From Syntrophorhabdaceae bacterium PtaU1.Bin034 (lineage in GTDB: Bacteria; Desulfobacterota_G; Syntrophorhabdia; Syntrophorhabdales; WCHB1-27), in assembly GCA_002067405.1 (NCBI GenBank), contig MVRP01000027.1:1-32527 (forward strand): DNA of 32,527 nt. The letters are read 5' to 3'. The stretch's first letter is position 1. Every line of letters begins with the position of its first letter. The translations under genes and the position numbers were made by a program. The notes below the pieces were generated by a model. The model saw only the letters and a list, made by a program, of their open reading frames with translations. It was not told the DNA's origin and did no database searches. This document shows, one piece after another, positions 21,200 to 28,467 of the stretch.

Positions 21200-21493
21200 A
21201 TGAGAACTATCCACGTGCCCCTGATCATAAGCGTCGTGGGCGGGGTCATACTTATCTTGTCCTTATCCGGCCCGGCTCGCGCCGGCACGTCTTCGGGAAC
21301 AGTTCGTGATGCTCCTGCTGTCCGGCCGGCCCTTTACTACCCGACGCCGTACTATGGCGTAATGCCGGAGGGTCAGGGTGCGCCTCCCGCCTTTACGTCC
21401 CGGAGCTGTCCTTTCAGGCAAAAGCGGGTAAAGAAACATTACAAACGCCCCAAATACCCCGCAATCGACAAGCGCTCCAAGCACCGCCGCTGA
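21200..21493 (+). CDS. Small exported basic protein
   Basis: 97 residues from ATG 21200, with AAGGAGG 7 bases upstream; the longer frame upstream lacks a ribosome binding site. An N-terminal signal peptide (MRTIHVPLIISVVGGVILILSLSGPARAG, cleavage likely after ARA) precedes a Pro/Tyr-rich stretch (ALYYPTPYYGVMPEG). The C-terminus is very basic (RQKRVKKHYKRPKYPAIDKRSKHRR, in part), which suggests binding to an anionic surface such as the cell wall or nucleic acid. The family is not recognised. Confidence 0.6.
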   Translation: MRTIHVPLIISVVGGVILILSLSGPARAGTSSGTVRDAPAVRPALYYPTPYYGVMPEGQGAPPAFTSRSCPFRQKRVKKHYKRPKYPAIDKRSKHRR

Positions 21494-21598
21494 TGGCCCT
21501 GACCGCCCGCCCGGAGAGCGGGAAGACCCGAGACAGCCCGGATTAAAGCGTTGCGCAAAACTGCCGATAACCAATAAGTCAAGGTAGACAGGCAGGCA

Positions 21599-22717
21599 GT
21601 GAAAGCACAGGATGACAAAAGAGGGCATCTGGATGCGGGGTACCGTGTTCACGACGGAAGGTATATGGCCATTCCTCCGGGAGCGATCATACCGGGGAGC
21701 TTGCCGCAATTCAAGATTTATGTCCGCTCGAGCAACGGGCAATACGTGCTCTGGGCGCTGGACGGCAACGGGGTGAATTACGAACAGCTCACGAGGCTTT
21801 CTGACCACGGACACAGGGAAGTCTTCGTGGATCTTGAAGAAGAATTCAAGTACGAACAATACCTCGAAACCCACCTGGGCAACATCCTCGAGAACGAATC
21901 CCCGACAAAAGAACAAAAGGCGGCGATATTCAGCAGGGTATCGACCAATGTCGTTAAGGACGCGTTTGAATCGTCTTTCGGGCATCGCGTCATGGATCAG
22001 GAAGCCATGCAGCGGACCCAGAGAATGGTCAGCAATGCGCTGATATTTATAGCAGAATCAAGATCGCTTGATGCCCTGAGCAAAATGATCGGACACGATT
22101 ACCGCACGTATGAACATGCCACAAAGGTATTGTGGTTCACCGTAGCATTCCTGCATGAGAATCAGGGCGTTCTGGAACAAATTCAACCCGGTTACCGCTC
22201 GCTCGATAGAAGCCGGAAGACAGAGGTGCTTAAGCAATGCGGCGTCGGCGCCCTTCTTCATGACATCGGAAAGGCTTTTGTTTCGCAGGATATACTCAAC
22301 AAGAACGGACCCCTCACGGAAACCGAGTGGGAAATAATGAAACGTCACCCCCTCAGCGGACTCGCCATGCTTCTTGACACGGAGATACCCACGTTTGTCA
22401 GGAAGGCCGTGTTGCAGCACCATGAGGATTTTTGCGGAGGGGGCTACCCCATGAGCCTGGAGGGGGAGAACATATCCATTCTGGCCCGCGTGTTGAGAAT
22501 CGTGGATGTCTTTGATGCGATGACTTCCCGCCGCCCTTACAAAGAAGCGCTGAATCCTGGCGAGGCGGCGCGCATCATGATCGGGTCATCCACAGGTCAG
22601 GACGGAGATATGTTCACGGGCCGGGACGATCGCGATCAGGGCATGAAGGACTGCTTCGATCACGATCTGCTCCGACGATTCATAGTGTTTCTCGGAAACG
22701 TCAGATTGAACGGATAG
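21599..22717 (+). CDS. HD-GYP domain phosphodiesterase
   Basis: 372 residues. HD-GYP proteins hydrolyse cyclic di-GMP or related dinucleotides. The C-terminal domain (about 165-315) has His173, the HD pair in HDIGK (221-225), His250, the HH pair (274-275) and GGGYP (280-284), then RIVDVFDAMTSRRPYK (300-315). All metal-binding and GYP residues are present, so activity is expected. The N-terminal 100 residues form a beta-rich domain (IPPGAIIPGSLPQFKIYVRSSNGQYVLWA...) that may be a PilZ-like or other sensor. No membrane segment. The start at GTG 21599 is uncertain, since no strong Shine-Dalgarno sequence is seen; ATG at 21665 is an alternative. The gene is convergent with the alkaline phosphatase gene. 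Confidence 0.88.
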   Translation: MKAQDDKRGHLDAGYRVHDGRYMAIPPGAIIPGSLPQFKIYVRSSNGQYVLWALDGNGVNYEQLTRLSDHGHREVFVDLEEEFKYEQYLETHLGNILENESPTKEQKAAIFSRVSTNVVKDAFESSFGHRVMDQEAMQRTQRMVSNALIFIAESRSLDALSKMIGHDYRTYEHATKVLWFTVAFLHENQGVLEQIQPGYRSLDRSRKTEVLKQCGVGALLHDIGKAFVSQDILNKNGPLTETEWEIMKRHPLSGLAMLLDTEIPTFVRKAVLQHHEDFCGGGYPMSLEGENISILARVLRIVDVFDAMTSRRPYKEALNPGEAARIMIGSSTGQDGDMFTGRDDRDQGMKDCFDHDLLRRFIVFLGNVRLNG

Positions 22718-22765
22718 GGATTCACACCCCCGGTCCTGTATTGCACCTGACCGGCACCTGGGACT

Positions 22766-24421
22766 TCAGGGTGCGCCCGTCAACTTCAGACCCGCAGCCT
22801 GGGACATGACATGGAAAATATGGGTGTTGTCAATTATCAACGTCCCCGGGTACCATGCACCTTCATACTGCCTGAAGAGATGGTGACCGCATCCCGCGGC
22901 ATAGAGTGAGACAAGCTCATTGGTGTGGCTTGCGGTTCCGTACGTGACCTCGCCGTTCGGATAGCGCCACGCTGCCCCTGACTGCTGCTGCACGGGCAGG
23001 ACACCCTTCCCCGTCTTTCTGACATCATCAAAAACCCGTACGTAACCGGTGCCATGATCTGCGGTTACAATGAGAAGGGTATTGGTCCAATCCATCTCAT
23101 CTCCCGGCCGGTTCACATAATCAAAAGCCGCTTTTACCGCCTCGTTGAGATCCCAGGCCGAGCCGATCATCCATTTGTAATCATTCGCGTGGTTCGACCA
23201 ATCCATGTCGCCCTGCTCCACCATGAGGAAGAATCCTTTGCTGTTTGTGCTCAGTACCTTTATCGCCGCAGTGGTGAGGTCCTTTAATAAGGGATTCTCG
23301 TTATTGCTGCCGCTCGAACATGAGGGGTTCCCCGGGGTATTGGCACAGACGGGCGGCTCAAAGAGGTCGGTCGCATAGAATGCACCGTCAGGCCTGGTAA
23401 TCTTGCCTCCGAAAAGCCCGAAGAGCTTCTTGTTCTGTCTCGCTGCGGTTGCCGCCGCAGCTTCGAGAGATTTTGCGCCGTTCACCCCGGCCTGCCGCTC
23501 CACAAAGACGTATTCCCCGCTGTTCTTGAGGGCCGTGTAGAGCCCTTTCGAGATGGCGCCTTTCGTGGTATCCCACGTGGGGTTGGAGAACACGGGATGT
23601 CCCGCCCCTATGACCACCTCCGGTTTGGTTGTGTTGATGATCTCATCCGCAATTCCCGTGCCTGTATAGCCCTTGTATCCGGTGTAGTAATTGCTCCGGC
23701 TCTTGTTGTGGCTCACAAAGGCAGCCGGAGTCGCATGCGCGAAAGAGACCGTTGTCACCACCCCTATGGCCGCGCCTTTCTCAGCCCTCATGCGCTCGGC
23801 CACAGTCCTGAGCGCTCCGGTGCTGCCTCTGGTTCCTGCGGCATGCGGATCGCCGGCCAACCAGGAAATACTGCCTGTCTCAGTCTTGTAACCCGTCGCC
23901 ATAGCCGTTGCCGCGGAAGCCGAATCGGTTGCGGGCACCGCAGTTCTGCTTGTCGTCGAATAAGCCTGTTTCGTAAGGAAGTACGAGTCCATACCCGTAC
24001 TGTCGAGGGGAAATGGTTTTGCTCCCCCCAGTGCGGGATCATAGCCCACAGTCGGGGTGTAGGCCCTTTGATTGAAGGCCGGCTTTGACCGGCTGTAGGC
24101 ATATCGATTATAGGTGGTGATATCCCACGTGGAAACGAAAGCCCTGTAGGGAAATTTGGCGTCGTCATGAAAAACGAGCCCAAAGTCGTACCCCGTGAGG
24201 TAGCGACTGCCTGCGATCTCATTCTCGACGCTCATTCCGTCAGCTATAAAAAGGATCAAATATTTGGCGGTAGCCGGCGCTTCTCCGGCTGGCTCGTGTG
24301 CAGCCGTCTCGCTCGTTATCAGCGGCTTGAACGCATCCACCCTCGTTTCGGTCATTCCCGTGCAGCCGGCCATGATCGAAAGCATCACCCACCACACTGC
24401 CAAGAACCTCACCTTGCCCAT
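22766..24421 (-). CDS. Alkaline phosphatase, lipoprotein form
   Basis: 551 residues from ATG 24421, which has GAGGGG just upstream; an in-frame TTG 8 codons earlier is less likely. A lipoprotein signal peptide ends in the lipobox IMAGC (Cys20), so the enzyme is anchored to a membrane on the outside of the cytoplasm. The phosphatase core shows LILFIADGMS (metal-binding Asp61), the nucleophile Ser167 in ATDSASAATAMATG, a VEQGDMDWSNHAND block and VTADHGTG, matching the PhoA family. It releases phosphate from monoesters. An insertion with a paired-cysteine segment (CANTPGNPSCSSGS) is present. No Pho box was noticed. Confidence 0.93.
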   Translation of the reverse strand: MGKVRFLAVWWVMLSIMAGCTGMTETRVDAFKPLITSETAAHEPAGEAPATAKYLILFIADGMSVENEIAGSRYLTGYDFGLVFHDDAKFPYRAFVSTWDITTYNRYAYSRSKPAFNQRAYTPTVGYDPALGGAKPFPLDSTGMDSYFLTKQAYSTTSRTAVPATDSASAATAMATGYKTETGSISWLAGDPHAAGTRGSTGALRTVAERMRAEKGAAIGVVTTVSFAHATPAAFVSHNKSRSNYYTGYKGYTGTGIADEIINTTKPEVVIGAGHPVFSNPTWDTTKGAISKGLYTALKNSGEYVFVERQAGVNGAKSLEAAAATAARQNKKLFGLFGGKITRPDGAFYATDLFEPPVCANTPGNPSCSSGSNNENPLLKDLTTAAIKVLSTNSKGFFLMVEQGDMDWSNHANDYKWMIGSAWDLNEAVKAAFDYVNRPGDEMDWTNTLLIVTADHGTGYVRVFDDVRKTGKGVLPVQQQSGAAWRYPNGEVTYGTASHTNELVSLYAAGCGHHLFRQYEGAWYPGTLIIDNTHIFHVMSQAAGLKLTGAP

Positions 24422-24526
24422 AATTCCCCTCGCTTTTCGTTCCAATTGGTCTTGTAGTGTATCACGGTTCGGCTCGCCGTGTGATATTTCTTGATGTTCC
24501 GAAGAATGGAAGGCACACGCCGTTGA

Positions 24527-25351
24527 TCAAGGCCTGATTTCGAACCAGGAAAGGCTGCGATCGGCCCTAAAACCCATTTTCAGGGCAAGATTCATTGATT
24601 TTGCATTTGTTTCTTCGACATGGACATAGGGAATCCTTCCTCGCCTGCGCACCTCTTCAATCAGGAAGACGGTCAGATCATGCGCGAATCCCAGTCTCCT
24701 GTACCGTTCGTCCACATGCATTACCCCGATGGAGGAATCGTCGTGGGTCATCACCCATGCCACCAATTTCCCTTGCCGGTAAATGCCTGCGCCCGGGCCT
24801 CTCCGGATGCGCTCGCGGATATACGAACGGGATGTGACCGCTTTATAGCGGGAGTTGTCGTAAATGACGGGGGCATCGTTTACTGAAAGCGGGGCTATAT
24901 CGTCCCGTATCTTTGGATAAGTGACATAGGCGGGCAACAGCAACCTTACCATAGTCAAACACCAGCTCACTTGTTTGTCCCGGATGAGCGCGGGAACCAT
25001 CCACTCTTCAATTGCAGCAAAATGAGTATCTTCTTCGGTAAGGCCCTTCGCCACAGCGTTAAGTCCGGCCTGATCACGGCTGCTGATATAAATCCACGTG
25101 TGATCGCTTGTCCCTCGCAAAAGCACGGCATCACCAATTCTGTCCAGGCTTTCGACAGGATAGTCTTCCATGAAATAAATCATGTTCATGTTCTTGACGC
25201 TATCCTCCCTGAGGAACGAAATGATCTCCTCGTTGTATCGCGTAATTATACGGTTTTCCTGCCGCAAAAGATTACCTTTTTGCCCGGCTATCTCCCTCTC
25301 GGTCGGCTGTCGATCGTCAGCAACATAGTTCAATATAGTTCCCGGACCCAT
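24527..25351 (-). CDS. GNAT family N-acetyltransferase
   Basis: 274 residues. The C-terminal half is a GNAT domain (about 165-274) with the acetyl-CoA-binding motif RRLGFA (218-223) after the strand GVMHVDERY, followed by VHVEETNAKSMNLALKMGF, the usual motif B. The N-terminal half (about 40-150) also resembles a degenerate GNAT-like domain, as in FR47-type proteins. The substrate is not predictable. The start is uncertain because the Shine-Dalgarno sequence at 25351 is weak. Confidence 0.8.
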   Translation of the reverse strand: MGPGTILNYVADDRQPTEREIAGQKGNLLRQENRIITRYNEEIISFLREDSVKNMNMIYFMEDYPVESLDRIGDAVLLRGTSDHTWIYISSRDQAGLNAVAKGLTEEDTHFAAIEEWMVPALIRDKQVSWCLTMVRLLLPAYVTYPKIRDDIAPLSVNDAPVIYDNSRYKAVTSRSYIRERIRRGPGAGIYRQGKLVAWVMTHDDSSIGVMHVDERYRRLGFAHDLTVFLIEEVRRRGRIPYVHVEETNAKSMNLALKMGFRADRSLSWFEIRP

Positions 25352-25830
25352 ACCGGGTATACCCCTGCACAGGCGAGCACCATGCGCCGGGCGTCGGGTT
25401 TCCGTGCTCTTGAGGGAAGGCTATGAAGAACGATCGATTCTCTGTTTCCATATCGGCTTTTCACCTCACAATCAATACAGTATTACTACAGCCCACCGTC
25501 TTCCCGGGCCAGTTATCATAAACGTATAAACGATCATTATTAATTGGTGGAGAAGGTATTGATGCAGAGCGAATATGAGCATAAGTTACATAAAGGGCCG
25601 TTAATTTGATTGAGATGACCATGCTTTAACAGGCTTTTAGGCATATTGTCCACGATGTTCTCGGATTGGCTCACAGTTTTCCTGAATCGTCGTACCGTAG
25701 ACCGTTTTGAAGCGGACCGCGCGGGCCTCGAGGCGGGGGAGGTAACGGAGAAATACGAGGTAGGCCCTGTCGCTATTTGTCGTTACCGAGCAGGGAATCA
25801 AGAAGGAAGGTTAAGAAATAAGGAGGTAGT
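25352..25830. other. 479-base region without a clear gene
   Basis: Contains an 11-base palindrome AATACAGTATT (25474-25484) and an AT-rich stretch around 25515-25550 that may hold promoters. A frame from ATG 25655 to 25834 would make a 59-residue charged protein without recognised domain and overlaps the start of the lipoprotein gene by ATGA; it has no ribosome binding site and is not called. Confidence 0.3.
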
Positions 25831-25971
25831 ATGAAGCGGCTGGTACTTGTAGTTACGGTGATTGTCTTCGGGCTGGCGGTCTACGGCTGCTCGTCGAAAT
25901 GTGTCGCAAAACAGCCCCTTGGCGGGTACCCTTATGATCAGGAAATCAGAAAAGGCGGAGTGGAGGAATAA
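25831..25971 (+). CDS. Small lipoprotein
   Basis: 46 residues. The ATG at 25831 has AGGAGGT 6 bases upstream, an excellent ribosome binding site. The signal peptide MKRLVLVVTVIVFGLAVYGC ends in a lipobox-like VYGC (Cys20; Tyr at -2 is unusual). The mature part is only 27 residues (CSSKCVAKQPLGGYPYDQEIRKGGVEE, in part). The size recalls entericidin-type lipoproteins, but I do not recognise the family. Confidence 0.6.
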   Translation: MKRLVLVVTVIVFGLAVYGCSSKCVAKQPLGGYPYDQEIRKGGVEE

Positions 25972-26304
25972 GACCTCTTACCTCCTTGTTTCACGGATTC
26001 ATTCGTGCGATATTTGCGAGGGGTCATCTGGGAGACAAAAAGTCCGTTCCCTACGGCTTGGCGTGCACTACGGATAGGCGGCAACACTCTCCTTCACAGC
26101 CGCCTCGAACAACTTCGAAGCCAAAGACGAATCTCATGATCCGCCCTGCAACACCCATGGCGGCAGACGCACTTGAAGATACATCGTGGAATCATGGAGT
26201 TCGCAAATGTTTTCTCACGTTCAACCCCGTGCAACTCCCTCTGTATTCCAGGTGCGTCTGCCCTGCTGCCGGTATCCCTCAGCGAGGGGAAACAATTTTA
26301 CCAT
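25972..26304. other. 333-base region without a gene
   Basis: No supported gene. It holds the inverted repeat at 26162-26262 and a weak CCCTC-GCT-GAGGG hairpin about 26276-26288, which could end the formate dehydrogenase transcript on the minus strand. Confidence 0.3.
26162..26262. repeat. Inverted repeat bounding a 101-base segment
   Basis: GGCAGACGCAC (26162-26172) is perfectly complementary to GTGCGTCTGCC (26252-26262). The pairing extends to 14 bases with one mismatch. The long spacing (79 bases) resembles the ends of a miniature element more than a terminator. Confidence 0.35.
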
Positions 26305-27510
26305 CTAAGCGCCTGTTACGAGCTTTTCAGTTACCACCCCCCTCTTCACCTTCCTGAAATGATCCGGGATGGTGTAGTCTACATCCTCCGGATGGTGCTC
26401 GAAGATGGGGAAGTAACGCGCGATGAGGGCAAAGAAGAGGATGTGGGCGGCAATGATCCCCACAGTGACGACGGATTCGATGAAAGAAGGATAGTAGACC
26501 TCCTGGTTCTTCTGGACCATGCCGAACATGGAGACGTTGAAGCGGTTCATGACAAGACCGATGGCGACGAGGCTTGCCCCCCAGAGCTGGAGCCGTCCGT
26601 CGGTCCTCACCTTTTTCGTGAGAAAGATGACAAAGGGGACTATGACTCCCAGGATCATCTCCAGAGAAAAGAGGACGGTGAGCCCCGGCCTGTCGAAAAG
26701 CGGCCTCTGGGCAAGGAAGATGAGGGCAAAGAGCTTAAGGCAAAGGTAGATGCCCAAAAACCAGGGAAGGATACGGGTAAGGGTCGCGAGGAGCTCGCTC
26801 TCGTCGGGCTGGTTTAAATAGCGATGGACCATCTGGGCCTCAACTATGATGATGGCGAGGCCGGTGAAGACCGCCGAGGTCCAGAACTGCAGGGGCAGTA
26901 TGGGGTTGTACCAGAGGTTGTGGAGCTTATCGACCGCAATGAGGAAGAAGGTGCCTATGGTTGACTGGTGCAGGGTGGCAATGGCAGCGCCGAGGACGAT
27001 GAGGGGTATCTCGATGGTGCGCAATACCCTTATGGGCAGATGGATCCCGAACTTCTCGCAGACCGGGGGGAGGAATTCGAGAAAGGCAACCGTGGTGTAG
27101 GACATGACGCAGATGGAGACTTCGAACATGGGGGAATGGAGGTTCGGGTACATGAAGACGTGCCATCCCTTATGAGGCTGCCCGAGGTCGAGAAGAAGGC
27201 CCACGCAGACAAGGGAGTAGCCGAGGAACCCGGTGACGATGGCGGGCCTCACGAGGGGCTCGAGCTTCTTGATGTGAAAGCAGTGGACGATGGCACCGAG
27301 GACGAAGGCGCCTGCCGCGAGGGGAACGGAGGTCACCACATCGAAGGCGATCCAGAGCCCCCAGGGGTAAATGTCATTGAGGTTGGTGGTTGCGCCGAGA
27401 CCCAAAATGAAGCGGGCCGCCGCTGCCACGACGCCGACAGCAACTAACAGTATAAGGAACTTGATGAAGAGGTGATACTCCCTCACCTCTCTGGCAACAT
27501 GTCGTATCAT
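26305..27510 (-). CDS. HybB/NrfD-type integral membrane subunit of formate dehydrogenase
   Basis: 401 residues from ATG 27510, with AAGGAGAG 6 bases upstream; this A is also the last base of the preceding gene's stop codon (TAATG overlap), so the two are translationally coupled. About ten hydrophobic helices are visible, beginning YHLFIKFLILLVAVGVVAAAA and including LNDIYPWGLWIAFDVVTSV and HKGWHVFMYPNLHSPMFEVS, hallmarks of HybB. NrfD/HybB proteins pass electrons from a periplasmic iron-sulfur subunit to menaquinone and carry no haem. Here it replaces the cytochrome b subunit FdnI. A frame extension to 27582 overlaps the upstream gene and is not used. Confidence 0.92.
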   Translation of the reverse strand: MIRHVAREVREYHLFIKFLILLVAVGVVAAAARFILGLGATTNLNDIYPWGLWIAFDVVTSVPLAAGAFVLGAIVHCFHIKKLEPLVRPAIVTGFLGYSLVCVGLLLDLGQPHKGWHVFMYPNLHSPMFEVSICVMSYTTVAFLEFLPPVCEKFGIHLPIRVLRTIEIPLIVLGAAIATLHQSTIGTFFLIAVDKLHNLWYNPILPLQFWTSAVFTGLAIIIVEAQMVHRYLNQPDESELLATLTRILPWFLGIYLCLKLFALIFLAQRPLFDRPGLTVLFSLEMILGVIVPFVIFLTKKVRTDGRLQLWGASLVAIGLVMNRFNVSMFGMVQKNQEVYYPSFIESVVTVGIIAAHILFFALIARYFPIFEHHPEDVDYTIPDHFRKVKRGVVTEKLVTGA

Positions 27511-28337
27511 TATGATCTCTCCTTGCTCTGCTGATGCTGTTCTGCCTCTCTGCGGAGCCTGTCTTTTCGGTGGGTGAGCCATGAGATGAAGGCAAGGGAG
27601 CCTCCCATGGTGAGAAAGACGCCAGGGACAAGACGCAGCGCTGCCCAGGTGAGGGAGGGCAGCGGACGCCCGGTGATCTTCTTGAAGCCGAGCTCGGGGA
27701 AGGGAAGCTCCGAGAGATAAAGCACACTTGTCCCTCCTGCCTCGTTGAGGCCGTATATCTTGTTGAAGTAGATGTCGGGCCGGGCTTTAAGCCTGCTTTC
27801 GGCCTCGGCGATCATGTCCTTGCGGCTGCCGTAGGTGATGGCGGAGGGGCATGCCTTTGCACAGGCGGGGATGAGCCCCGACTTGATGCGGCTGTAGCAG
27901 CCCGAGCATTTGACGACGAGGGGGAACGTTTTGCTCCACTGGTATTTGGGAACGCCGAAGGGACAGGCGATCATGCAGAAGCGGCAGCCTATGCAGCGCT
28001 TGCCGTTATAGATCACAGGCCCTTCAGGGGTTTTGGTAAAGGCGCTCACCGGGCAGACAGAGGCGCAGGCGGGGTCGTTGCAGTGCATGCACATTTCTTT
28101 GTAGAAGGCGAACTCGTTCTCGCCGTGTCGCTGATATTCCCTGAACCTGATCGTGGTTAAGGTATGTTCCGACATGGAAGGCGGGTTCTGGTAACCCTCT
28201 CCCTTGAAAAAGGTGGTGTCTTCCGCTTCGAGCTGATTCCACTGCTTGCAGGCTACCTGACATCCGCGGCAGCCGGTGCAGCGCGTCATATCGATGAGGA
28301 AGGTCCTGTCGTTCGAGAAATCTCGTGTTTTACTCAT
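27510..28337 (-). CDS. Formate dehydrogenase iron-sulfur subunit (FdnH/HybA-like)
   Basis: 275 residues. Carries electrons from the catalytic subunit to the membrane subunit. Four [4Fe-4S] motifs are visible: CTGCRGCQVAC (20-30), CMHCNDPACASVCP, CIGCRFCMIACP and a split CSGC...CAKACP, each typical of the DMSO-reductase beta subunit family. A C-terminal hydrophobic helix (WAALRLVPGVFLTMGGSLAFISWL) anchors it to the membrane, as in FdnH and HybA. No own signal peptide, so it is probably exported by hitch-hiking with the Tat-signalled FdnG. It lies between the other two genes of the complex. Confidence 0.93.
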   Translation of the reverse strand: MSKTRDFSNDRTFLIDMTRCTGCRGCQVACKQWNQLEAEDTTFFKGEGYQNPPSMSEHTLTTIRFREYQRHGENEFAFYKEMCMHCNDPACASVCPVSAFTKTPEGPVIYNGKRCIGCRFCMIACPFGVPKYQWSKTFPLVVKCSGCYSRIKSGLIPACAKACPSAITYGSRKDMIAEAESRLKARPDIYFNKIYGLNEAGGTSVLYLSELPFPELGFKKITGRPLPSLTWAALRLVPGVFLTMGGSLAFISWLTHRKDRLRREAEQHQQSKERS

Positions 28338-28368
28338 GCTTTCCTCCCATTGCTATGCCGAGGGCTGA

Positions 28369-28453
28369 GATCAGAGGGGCAGAGGAGAAAAGTGACTTCG
28401 ATCTCCTGCGCCCCCTCTGCTGTCTTTTCATTGACTCCTCTGCACCTCTGATC
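28369..28453 (-). repeat. Inverted and direct repeats between fdnG and fdnH
   Basis: GATCAGAGGGGCAGAGGAG (28369-28387) and CTCCTCTGCACCTCTGATC (28435-28453) are inverted repeats of 19 bases with one mismatch. A second pair AGGAGA/TCTCCT lies inside. CCTCTGCTGT(T)CTTTTCAT also occurs twice in direct orientation at about 28415 and 28454. The segment is transcribed between fdnG and fdnH and would form a long hairpin that could set the expression ratio of the two subunits or stabilise the mRNA. Confidence 0.6.
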
Positions 28454-28467
28454 CTCTGCTGTTCTTT

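Noticed and set aside
25562..25609. 15-codon frame starting ATG 25562
   Set aside because: Too short, the upstream GGAG is too far for a convincing ribosome binding site, and no family is recognisable.
26173..26817. 214-residue plus-strand frame opposite the HybB-like gene
   Set aside because: Acidic shadow frame created by the codon pattern of the membrane protein gene on the other strand.
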